This document shows positions 56,966 through 64,000 of a DNA stretch of 64,000 nucleotides, in pieces. Both the position numbers and the translations under genes were made by a program. The stretch is from Wenzhouxiangella limi. Lineage in GTDB: Bacteria > Pseudomonadota > Gammaproteobacteria > Xanthomonadales > Wenzhouxiangellaceae. The notes under the pieces were generated by a model. It saw only the letters and a list, made by a program, of their open reading frames with translations. It was not told the DNA's origin and did not search any database. The first letter of the stretch is position 1; each line of letters starts with the position of its first letter. The stretch lies in the NCBI RefSeq assembly GCF_010499265.1, contig NZ_JAAGSC010000037.1:62001-126000 (forward strand), in the 5' to 3' direction.

Positions 56966-59287
56966 ATGAGTGCATCACATCGTTTGCTGCCCGCGCTGAC
57001 CGCCGTCTTCGGCCTGGCCCTGGGCAGCACCGCGGCCCTGGCCGAGGATAACCGCTACATCATCCAGTTCGCGCCGGGCGCGGCCGGCCAGGGCAAGGCC
57101 GCCGTCCAGGCTGCAGGTGGTCGGGTCGAGATCGACCTGACCGATGAATCCATCAACGCCATGGCGATCACGATTCCAAAAGCCGCGCTGGGGGCGCTGG
57201 ATAGAAACCCGAACATCGTCAAGATTGAAGAGGATTCCCGCGTCTACCCGATGGCCGAAACGGTCCCGTTTGGCATCACCATGACCCAGTCCGACCTGGT
57301 CAGCGACGCCGACGCCGGCGCGCTCAACGTCTGCGTCATCGACTCCGGTTACCACATCGGACACTTCGACCTGCAGGACACCAACGTCATCGGCCTGGAG
57401 CTCAGCGGCAGCGGAGACCCGTTCATCGACTCCTGCGGCCACGGCACGCACGTGGCCGGCACGATCGCGGCCCTGAACAACGGCGACGGCGTGATCGGCG
57501 TCCTGCCCGGCGGCAACGTCACGCTGACCATCGCCAAGGTCTTCGGCGACGACAGCTGGACTTCCGGCTCGTGCGGCTACAGCTACACCTCCGGCATCAT
57601 CGAGGCGGCCTTTGCCTGCCGCGACGCCGGCGCCGACGTGATCAACATGAGCCTGGGCGGGGGCGGCGCCTCCAGCACTGCCGAGCAGGGCTTCCAGGAC
57701 CTGCTCGACCAGGGCGTGCTTTCGATCGCCGCGGCCGGCAACGACGGCACCACCACGCTCAGCTACCCGGCCAGCTACCCGGCCGTGGTCTCGGTGGCCG
57801 CGATCGACGAAAACAAGGTGGTCGCCGACTTCTCGCAGAAAAACAGCCAGGTCGAACTGGCCGGACCCGGCGTGGGCGTGCTGAGCACGGTGCCGACGAT
57901 CAGCGCCAACGCCCGGGTAGACGGCACCGATTACACCGTATCGGCGTTCGATCGGGCCGCCAGCACCACCGCCAGTGGCAACCTGGTCGACGGTGGGCTG
58001 TGCGACAGCGCCGGCAACTGGAACGGCAATACCGTGCTGTGCGAACGCGGCGCCATCTCGTTCAGCGACAAGGTCGCGAATGTCGAAGCCGGCGGCGGCG
58101 CCGCGGCGATCGTCTACAACAATGCATCGGGCAGCTTCCTCGGCACGCTCGAGTGCAACGGCCCGTCGTTCCGGGCCTGCTCGGCGATCCCGGCGGTCAG
58201 CATGAGCCAGGCCGATGGCCAATTCCTGGTCGGCAACAAGTTGGGCGCAAGCGCGACGGTTTCCACTGAAACCACGGCGCCGGCCGACGGCTACGAGTTC
58301 TTTGACGGCACCTCTATGGCCACGCCGCACGTGGCCGGCGTGGCCGCGCTGGTGTGGAGCCGCAACCCGGGCGCGAGCGCGGCCGATATCCGCAACGCGC
58401 TGGCCGCAAGCGCCGAAGATCTCGGTGACGCCGGGCGCGACGACAGCTACGGACACGGCCTGGTCCAGGCTGCCGACGCGGTGGCCTTCCTGGGCGGTGA
58501 TGGCGGTGACGGCGGTGGCGACACCAATGCCGAACCGACGGCGTTGTTTACCTTCAGCTGCACCGATCTGTCGTGCGATTTCGACGGCAGCGCCAGCAGC
58601 GACAGCGACGGCACCATTGCCAGCTACGCCTGGGACTTCGGCGACGGCAATTCGGCAACCGGGCAGACCGCCAGCCACACCTACGACGGCGACGGCAGCT
58701 ACACCGTGACCCTGACGGTCACCGACGACGCCGGCGCCACCGGTTCGGACAGCAGCCTGGTGTCGGTCAGCGGCGCCGAGCCGGTCAACGAAGCGCCGAC
58801 CGCGGCGTTCGACTCAAACTGCACTGACCTTTCCTGCAGCTTCGACGGCAGCGCCTCCAGCGACAGCGACGGCACGATTGCCAGCTACGCCTGGGACTTC
58901 GGCGACGGCAGTTCGGCGACCGGGCAGACCGCCAGCCACAGCTACGCGGCCGGCGGCACCTACACGGTCACGCTGACGGTCACCGACGATGACGGCGCGA
59001 CCGACACCGCCAGCCAGGAGGTTACGGTCGAAGAACCGGCCACCGGCGGCATCACGCTGTCGGCGACCGGCTACAAGCAGCGTGGCCGTCACAACGTCGA
59101 CCTGGCCTGGGGCGGCGCATCGTCCGACAACGTCGACATCTACCTCGACGGTGGCGTGCTGACCACGACCCCCAACGATGGCGCCTACACCTGGTCGAGC
59201 AACAACCGCGGCGGCGCCAGCTACACTTTCCAGGTGTGCGAAGCCGGCAGCAACGTGTGCTCCGACACCGTCACGGTCGTTTTCTGA
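56966..59287 (+). CDS. Secreted S8 (subtilisin-like) serine protease with two PKD domains
   Basis: 773 aa, GGGAG before the ATG. Signal peptide about 1-26, inhibitor-I9-like prodomain about 29-96 (RYIIQFAPGAAG, VEEDSR-type end). Catalytic D126 in VIDSGYHIG, H159 in SCGHGTHVAGT, S450 in FDGTSMATPHVAGVAALVW; a PA-like insert lies about residues 310-425 (NVEAGGGAAAIVYNNASG). Two near-identical PKD domains follow (about 522-606 and 611-690, with GSASSDSDGTIASYAWDFGDG), then a C-terminal beta domain ending VCSDTVTVVF. Degrades extracellular protein. Confidence 0.95.
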   Translation: MSASHRLLPALTAVFGLALGSTAALAEDNRYIIQFAPGAAGQGKAAVQAAGGRVEIDLTDESINAMAITIPKAALGALDRNPNIVKIEEDSRVYPMAETVPFGITMTQSDLVSDADAGALNVCVIDSGYHIGHFDLQDTNVIGLELSGSGDPFIDSCGHGTHVAGTIAALNNGDGVIGVLPGGNVTLTIAKVFGDDSWTSGSCGYSYTSGIIEAAFACRDAGADVINMSLGGGGASSTAEQGFQDLLDQGVLSIAAAGNDGTTTLSYPASYPAVVSVAAIDENKVVADFSQKNSQVELAGPGVGVLSTVPTISANARVDGTDYTVSAFDRAASTTASGNLVDGGLCDSAGNWNGNTVLCERGAISFSDKVANVEAGGGAAAIVYNNASGSFLGTLECNGPSFRACSAIPAVSMSQADGQFLVGNKLGASATVSTETTAPADGYEFFDGTSMATPHVAGVAALVWSRNPGASAADIRNALAASAEDLGDAGRDDSYGHGLVQAADAVAFLGGDGGDGGGDTNAEPTALFTFSCTDLSCDFDGSASSDSDGTIASYAWDFGDGNSATGQTASHTYDGDGSYTVTLTVTDDAGATGSDSSLVSVSGAEPVNEAPTAAFDSNCTDLSCSFDGSASSDSDGTIASYAWDFGDGSSATGQTASHSYAAGGTYTVTLTVTDDDGATDTASQEVTVEEPATGGITLSATGYKQRGRHNVDLAWGGASSDNVDIYLDGGVLTTTPNDGAYTWSSNNRGGASYTFQVCEAGSNVCSDTVTVVF

Positions 59288-59322
59288 TCGCCCGACCTGA
59301 CGGTCACAAAGCAAGAGCCAAG

Positions 59323-59353
59323 GCAAAAGGCCCCGTCCCGCGGGGCCTTTTGC
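59323..59353 (+). terminator. Intrinsic terminator after the S8 protease gene
   Basis: Perfect 13-bp stem GCAAAAGGCCCCG / CGGGGCCTTTTGC with a five-base loop. The T run is part of the right arm, so it could act in both directions. Confidence 0.75.
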
Positions 59354-59445
59354 TGTCTACGCAACGGTCACGCTCACTTGACGCCGCCATCACCTGCGGT
59401 AAAACTGCCGCTCTTTTCACCGACACCTTAAGGAGGAAAACCACC

Positions 59446-59916
59446 ATGAACACCCGCATCGCGCTGACCGCGCTGCTTGTCCTGTCACTCGGCATCACCA
59501 CGATGGCGCTGGCCCAGCCCAGCGTCGAAGACCAGATCAAGGCCCGCCAGTCGGCCTATACCTTCATGAGCTGGAACATGGGCCAGATCAAGGCCCAGGT
59601 CGTCGACAAGGAAGTCGAGTTCAACGCCGACCAGGTGCGCGGCTGGGCCAACGCCATTGCCGCGACCGCCAACTCCGGCATGAGCGCGATGTACAGCCCG
59701 GCCTCGGTCGAGGGTACCGGCTGGAAGCCGACCCGCCTGAAGCCCGAGTTCTTCGACGAGCTCGACAAGGTCGGCGAAATCGCCGGTAACTTCGTGCGCG
59801 AGGCCAACGCCCTGGCCGAGGTCGCCGAGGGTGGGGATCCGGACGCCATCGCCGAGCAGTTCAAGGCCACCGGTGAATCCTGCGGGGCCTGCCACAAGAG
59901 CTACCGCGCCGAATAA
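59446..59916 (+). CDS. Cytochrome c' (class II c-type cytochrome)
   Basis: 156 aa from ATG 59446 with a strong AAGGAGG site. Signal peptide about 1-23 (LTALLVLSLGITTMALAQ). Four-helix cytochrome c' pattern with AYTFMSWNMGQIKAQV near the N-terminus and the heme site CGACHKSYR at the C-terminus (C146/C149, proximal H150). Binds NO or serves as a stress heme protein in the periplasm. Flanked by terminators, so likely monocistronic. Confidence 0.92.
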   Translation: MNTRIALTALLVLSLGITTMALAQPSVEDQIKARQSAYTFMSWNMGQIKAQVVDKEVEFNADQVRGWANAIAATANSGMSAMYSPASVEGTGWKPTRLKPEFFDELDKVGEIAGNFVREANALAEVAEGGDPDAIAEQFKATGESCGACHKSYRAE

Positions 59917-59928
59917 GGCGCTGGCGCG

Positions 59929-59963
59929 GGCGGGGCGCGCGTTGCGTGCCCCGCCTTGTCTTT
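59929..59963 (+). terminator. Intrinsic terminator of cytochrome c'
   Basis: Stem GGCGGGGC / GCCCCGCC with an 11-base loop, followed by TTGTCTTT just after the cytochrome stop. Confidence 0.55.
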
Positions 59964-60025
59964 CCTGTCGCGCTCGGGTCGACGGGATTCACGGGCTGTC
60001 GGCCTGGATCCGCTAGGCTCATGAA

Positions 60026-60385
60026 ATGAGTACGGCAAATGCACCGGTGACCGTCTGGTACGACGGCGCCTGCCCTTTGTGCCAGCGCGAGATCGCGCTG
60101 ATGCGCCGCCTTGATCGGCGTGCAAACATCGATTTTGTCGATGTTGCTTCCGAATCCACCCCCTGTCCGCTGGATCGAGACCAGCTGCTGGCGCGTTTTC
60201 ACGCCAGCGAGGACGGTCGCGTCGTCGATGGTGCCGAAGCCTTTGCCGCGATGTGGCGCGCCATCCCCGTGCTGCTTCCGCTGGGTCTGCTCGCGCGTTT
60301 TCCGCCCATCCTGTGGCTGCTGGAGAGAATGTACCGGGTCTTTTTGCGGCTGCGGCCCGCGTTGCAGCGTGTGTTCGCGCGCTGA
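60026..60385 (+). CDS. DCC family thiol-disulfide oxidoreductase-like protein (DUF393)
   Basis: 119 aa. Begins VTVWYDGACPLCQREIALMRRLD with C16/C19 in the DxxCPxC motif that names the family, then FVDVASE and AFAAMWRAIP. Short thioredoxin-like fold; redox role is inferred. Single gene, convergent with the Nudix gene. Confidence 0.9.
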   Translation: MSTANAPVTVWYDGACPLCQREIALMRRLDRRANIDFVDVASESTPCPLDRDQLLARFHASEDGRVVDGAEAFAAMWRAIPVLLPLGLLARFPPILWLLERMYRVFLRLRPALQRVFAR

Positions 60386-60408
60386 AAGAATCCCGACACG
60401 CGGCTCGG

Positions 60409-60948
60409 CTACAGGCCGCCTGCGCCGGCGTCGCTTTGTCCCAGTGGCGCGAAAGTCGGCTGGTCCCTGGTTTGACAAAAGTGGTCCAGCGCCCAGCGCA
60501 CCGAGGGAAACGCCAGTTCGTCCCAGGGAATCTCGTCCCAGGTAAACAACCCCACCTCGCGCGATTCCGGTCCGGCCGAGATCTCGGGCGTGATCAGGCG
60601 GGCGCGGTAGATGAGCTGCACCTGGCTGATGCGCGTGATCGCGTAGGTCGCCAGCAGCTGATCGATTTCGAGCCTTGCACGGGCTTCTTCCCAGGCCTCG
60701 CGCAAGGCGCCGGTTTCCGGGCTCTCATTAAGTTCCAGGTAGCCGGCCGGCAGGGTCCAGTAGCCGTCGCGGGGATCGATGGCACGACGGCACAGCAGAA
60801 TCTTGTCTTTCCAGGTGGCCACCGAACCGACCACGATCTTGGGGTTTTCGTAGTCAACAAAGCCGCAGCGCTCGCAGATCAGGCGTTCGCGGTCATCCTG
60901 TTCGGGCGTGCGGCGGTGAAAGAGAATATCGAGTTTGACGTCGTTCAT
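60409..60948 (-). CDS. Nudix hydrolase with N-terminal zinc ribbon
   Basis: 179 aa from ATG 60948. Zinc-ribbon remnant [17 protein letters not shown], then the Nudix box [26 protein letters not shown] with complete GX5EX7REUXEEXGU pattern apart from Ala at the Gly position. Hydrolyses nucleoside-diphosphate-X compounds, perhaps NADH-type like NudC relatives. Lies 47 bases after the cytochrome b gene on the same strand. Confidence 0.88.
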   Translation of the reverse strand: MNDVKLDILFHRRTPEQDDRERLICERCGFVDYENPKIVVGSVATWKDKILLCRRAIDPRDGYWTLPAGYLELNESPETGALREAWEEARARLEIDQLLATYAITRISQVQLIYRARLITPEISAGPESREVGLFTWDEIPWDELAFPSVRWALDHFCQTRDQPTFAPLGQSDAGAGGL

Positions 60949-60995
60949 GGCTGAAAGGATAGCGCCGCCGGCGTGACCAGGACGGCGGGCGAGGC

Positions 60996-61679
60996 TTACC
61001 AGCCCAGATCCTGCGGCGGCGGTGGCGGGGGTGAAAGCAGAGCGCCGTTGGCCAACCACACCGCCGCGGCGGCGATCAGCACCGCGATCAAGAACGCCAT
61101 CCAGCCGCCGCCGCGGGCATCCTGCGGGCTGGTGGTCTCGATCTGCTTGCGGCCCGTGATCATGGGCCGGACCAGGCGCTCGCGCTTGATGAACTCATGA
61201 AACGCGATCGCGCCCAGGTGCAGCGCGATCAGGCCGTAGATCACGTACTCCATGCGCATGTGCCAGCCGGTCAGCCAGCTCGAGGTATCGCCGGAGACCG
61301 CTCGCCGCAGCGGCCCGGTATAGGCAATGACGTCGTCGGCGAACAGTCCGCTGCCGGCCTGGAAGGCCAGTACCGCGAGGATGGCAAACACCGACAGCGC
61401 CCCCAGCGGATTGTGGCCCAGGCCTTGCCACCGGCCGCGCAGGTAATCGGCCAGGCTGGAAGGACCCGGCGCAAATGACGCAAAACGTGCGTGGGTCGAA
61501 CCGATGAAGCCCCAGAAGACCCTGAAAACCAGCAGGCCCAACACCGCCAGCCCGAAGCGTCCGTGCCATTCCATGGCCTCCAGCTGCACCGAAATCAGCG
61601 CGCCGGCCACGGCAACCAGTAACAACCAGTGAAACAGCCGTAGCGGCAGATCCCAGACATGGACGGTAATCGGCTTCAA
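60996..61679 (-). CDS. Cytochrome b/b6-type membrane protein
   Basis: 227 aa if started at TTG 61679 ([20 protein letters not shown], the usual start of this family); ATG 61739 would add 20 residues. Four helices with putative heme His in [53 protein letters not shown]. Resembles the cytochrome b subunits of hydrogenase/thiosulfate-reductase type and cytochrome b561. The partner cytochrome or dehydrogenase is not visible; cytochrome c' lies 1 kb away. Ends with a helix and a proline-rich tail ([11 protein letters not shown]). Confidence 0.8.
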   Translation of the reverse strand: MKPITVHVWDLPLRLFHWLLLVAVAGALISVQLEAMEWHGRFGLAVLGLLVFRVFWGFIGSTHARFASFAPGPSSLADYLRGRWQGLGHNPLGALSVFAILAVLAFQAGSGLFADDVIAYTGPLRRAVSGDTSSWLTGWHMRMEYVIYGLIALHLGAIAFHEFIKRERLVRPMITGRKQIETTSPQDARGGGWMAFLIAVLIAAAAVWLANGALLSPPPPPPQDLGW

Positions 61680-61833
61680 ATTTCCGTGTTCCGGCGTGAA
61701 GGCCTGCGAAGAATAAACAGTGCGCGTCAACGATGGCAAGGACTCGGCTATGAAACCCGCGCTGACCGGTACCGATAGCGTCGTGCCGCGCTGAGTTATG
61801 ATTCCGCCCTGCTTTTTTTATCCTGGAAACCTT

Positions 61834-64000
61834 ATGTCGATGCGCTCGAAACTTCTTGCCGCCCTGCTGCTCTGGTCCCTGGCCGGATTCCTGGCCGCCG
61901 AACCCACCCACCTGCTGCGCCAGCCCACGGTCTCGGCCGATCACGTGGCCTTCGTCTATGCGGGGGATTTGTGGGTGTCGGATCGCGACGGCGCTGATCC
62001 GCGCCGCCTGACCACCAGCCCGGCCGAGGAGAATAATCCGCACTTCTCGCCCGACGGACGGATGATCGCCTTTGCCGCCGACTACGAGGGCAATACCGAC
62101 GTTTACGTCATCGGCGTCGACGGCGGTAACCCGACCCGTCTGACCTGGCACCCCGGCAGCGATATCCCGGTGGGCTGGTCGGCCGACGGCGAGTCCGTCG
62201 CCTTCGCCTCGCGGCGCGAGACCGACCACGGCCGCTCGGCCCAGCTCTACCACGTCTCGCTCGAAGGCGGCGCGCCGGTCCGGCAGATGGAAGCGCGCTT
62301 TTTCCGCGGCCAGTGGGATACATCTGGCGAGCGCCTGGCCTACATCGATCACGGCCCGGCCTACAACGGCCTGTACGGCGGCACCGCCGGCTGGCGCGGA
62401 TATCGCGGCGGCACCACGCCCTCGATCCGTATTCTCGATCCGTCCAGCGGCGAGGTCGTCGCCATCCCCGGTGAGCGCGTCAACGATCTCAACCCGCTGT
62501 GGTTCGGCGATTACGTGCTGTTTCTATCCGATCGCGACGACAAGGTCTTCAATCTTTTCCTGTTCAACCTGGAGACCGGCCAGCTCGTCCGGCTGACCGA
62601 CCAGGATACCTGGGACATTCGCTGGGCCGCGCTGCGCGGCAACCACGTGGTGTTCGAGGCCGGCGGTCGTCTGCACGAGTTCGATATCGGTACCCAGAGC
62701 CAGCGCACGCTGGAGATTGAACTCAATCCCGATCTGCCGCAGCGCCGTCCCGGATGGAAGGACGTGCGCGGCCAGATTCAGAACGTCGGCCTGTCGCCCA
62801 ACGGCAAGCGCGCGGTGGTCACGGCCCGCGGCGAGGTCTTCACCGTCCCGGTCGAGCATGGCTCGACCCGCAACCTGACCGGGACCGACGGGGTGCGTGA
62901 GTACACCGCGCTGTGGTCCCCGGCCGGCGACCAGGTTGCCTGGATCGTCGAGTCGCTGGAAGGCCAGACCCTGGTCGTGGCCGATCAGTCGGGTCTGAAC
63001 GAAACCCGCGAGTTCGACCTGGGCCCGGACTTCTACAGCCTCGAGGCCTGGGATGCCGAGCAGGGCCGAATCGTGTTCGAGGACAACCGCATGCACCTGC
63101 ACGTGATCGAATTGGCCTCCGGCGAGGTCACCGAAATCGCCCACAGCGAGCGTCAGGGCGGGTTCGATGTCGCTTTTTCGCCGGACGGGCGCTATCTGGC
63201 CTATACCCTGCGCCAGCCCAACTACCTGCGCGATCTGCGCATCCTCGACTTCGAGACCGGCCAGGCCGAGACCGTCAGCGACGGCATGGCTGACGTCGCC
63301 TCGCCCGCCTTCAGCCCCGACGGCGCCTACCTGTATTTTGCCGCTTCCACCAACGCCGGACCGACCCGATTCGGTCTGGACATGACCAGCCAGGAGCGCC
63401 CGTTCCGGGCCGGGCTGTATGCCCTGGTGCTGCAGGCTGACGGTGAATCCCCGCTGGCTCCGCGCACCGGCGACGAGGAAGTCGCGGTCGAGGGCGACGA
63501 GGACAGCAAGAACGACGACAACGGTGAGGACCAGAACGACAAGCCTGCCGCGGTCGCCATCGATTTCGACGGCCTGATCGCGCGCAAGGTGGCGCTGCCG
63601 GTGGCCCTGGGCAACTACGGCGACCTCCAGGTCGCCCACGACGGCGGCCTGTTCTACATGCACCGGGTCCAGCCGGGGGCGACCGTCGAGCAGCCCGGCG
63701 ACAGCGTTGCGCGCAACAACGAGCTCAAGCGTTTCGGCTTCGACAAGCGCGAGGCTGCGACCGTCATGAGCGGCCTCAACGGCTACCAGCTGGCGGCCGC
63801 CGGCAAGCACGTGCTGATCCAGCGCGATTCCGGTGCCCTGGCGGTGGCCGAGGTCGGCGAAACCCTCAAGCCGGAAAACCTCGACCTGTCCGATTTGCGC
63901 ATGTACATCGACCCGGCGCGGGAGTGGGCCCAGATCTTTGATGAAGGCTGGCGCTTCCAGCGCGAATTCTTCTACGCATCCAACCTGCACGGGCTGGACT
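61834..64000 (+). CDS. Tricorn-type (S41) protease, N-terminal part, runs off window
   Basis: At least 722 codons from ATG 61834, cut by the window end. Signal peptide about 1-22 (LLAALLLWSLAGFLAAE). Two tandem beta-propellers of the Tricorn kind are seen: DLWVSDRDGADPRRLTTSPAEENNPHFSPDGRMIAFAADYEGN, and later FDVAFSPDGRYLAYTLRQP and PAFSPDGAYLYFAAST. Tricorn proteases continue with a PDZ and a Ser/Glu S41 catalytic domain, which should lie beyond 64000. A charged Glu/Asp linker (EGDEDSKNDDNGEDQNDK) interrupts the second propeller. Likely exported and cleaving oligopeptides. Confidence 0.85.
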   Translation, partial: MSMRSKLLAALLLWSLAGFLAAEPTHLLRQPTVSADHVAFVYAGDLWVSDRDGADPRRLTTSPAEENNPHFSPDGRMIAFAADYEGNTDVYVIGVDGGNPTRLTWHPGSDIPVGWSADGESVAFASRRETDHGRSAQLYHVSLEGGAPVRQMEARFFRGQWDTSGERLAYIDHGPAYNGLYGGTAGWRGYRGGTTPSIRILDPSSGEVVAIPGERVNDLNPLWFGDYVLFLSDRDDKVFNLFLFNLETGQLVRLTDQDTWDIRWAALRGNHVVFEAGGRLHEFDIGTQSQRTLEIELNPDLPQRRPGWKDVRGQIQNVGLSPNGKRAVVTARGEVFTVPVEHGSTRNLTGTDGVREYTALWSPAGDQVAWIVESLEGQTLVVADQSGLNETREFDLGPDFYSLEAWDAEQGRIVFEDNRMHLHVIELASGEVTEIAHSERQGGFDVAFSPDGRYLAYTLRQPNYLRDLRILDFETGQAETVSDGMADVASPAFSPDGAYLYFAASTNAGPTRFGLDMTSQERPFRAGLYALVLQADGESPLAPRTGDEEVAVEGDEDSKNDDNGEDQNDKPAAVAIDFDGLIARKVALPVALGNYGDLQVAHDGGLFYMHRVQPGATVEQPGDSVARNNELKRFGFDKREAATVMSGLNGYQLAAAGKHVLIQRDSGALAVAEVGETLKPENLDLSDLRMYIDPAREWAQIFDEGWRFQREFFYASNLHGLD

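Noticed and set aside
56975-58678. Long antisense open frame in the S8 protease gene
   Set aside because: Shadow frame, low complexity, rich in Val/Gly/Arg.
62645-62656. ACCACGTGGT palindrome
   Set aside because: Lacks the outer parS bases (GTTC/GAAC); coding sequence.
62524-63990. Long minus-strand open frame opposite the Tricorn-type gene
   Set aside because: Shadow of beta-propeller coding; no signature or start site.

Overview
The window is a chromosomal segment of a high-GC gammaproteobacterium centred on the replication origin. The order gyrB-recF-dnaN-dnaA reads leftward and rpmH-rnpA-yidC-mnmE reads rightward, which is the classic gammaproteobacterial oriC neighbourhood. The gene mix (TorF-type porin, DUF6394, DUF3185, several secreted S9/S8/Tricorn-type peptidases, dnaA-dnaN intergenic origin) suggests a Xanthomonadales/Chromatiales-like lineage such as Wenzhouxiangellaceae. 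That placement is inferred from gene content and not tested. No rRNA, tRNA, insertion sequence, prophage or CRISPR array was seen.

Layout. 0-13.9 kb: the start of a GT9 glycosyltransferase, a PLP-dependent dehydratase, a phospholipase D-like protein, a short-chain dehydrogenase, a lipoamide-dehydrogenase-like flavoprotein, a two-RCK potassium channel with its small membrane neighbours, Cu/Zn superoxide dismutase, and a small surface-glycan/radical SAM group. 13.9-33.7 kb: a secreted triple-repeat protein, an S9 peptidase with an extra C-terminal domain, the amt-glnK nitrogen operon divergent from a TorF porin with sigma-54 promoters facing both ways, mutM with its start codon inside a 16-bp hairpin, a DsbD-type reductase with a thioredoxin-like partner, a Na/Pi cotransporter, a second S9 peptidase, and a zinc-type operon (DUF2796, ABC ATPase, permease, DUF3299) divergent from a MerC-like gene across a Zur-like palindrome.

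33.7-52 kb: a sodium-dependent transporter, the leftward glyQ-glyS-(degenerate HAD)-cmoB run, cmoA, then the origin block. The dnaA-dnaN gap holds two perfect DnaA boxes, a tandem pair of weaker boxes, and a TAG/TAA trinucleotide run next to AT-rich DNA. recF carries two parS-type centromere sites. The rightward rpmH-rnpA-yidC-mnmE block lacks yidD. 52-64 kb: glutathionyl-hydroquinone reductase, a TPR-like diguanylate cyclase, SelO, a subtilisin-like protease with two PKD domains, cytochrome c', a DCC thiol oxidoreductase, a Nudix hydrolase, a cytochrome b, and the N-terminal part of a Tricorn-type protease that runs off the end.

Most of the genes are housekeeping. The observations most worth following are cis-acting: the paired parS sites in recF, the compact origin, the back-to-back sigma-54 promoters tying a porin to ammonium control, the mutM hairpin and the zinc-operon palindrome. 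Many start codons were chosen by family alignment or Shine-Dalgarno position, and the alternatives are stated.
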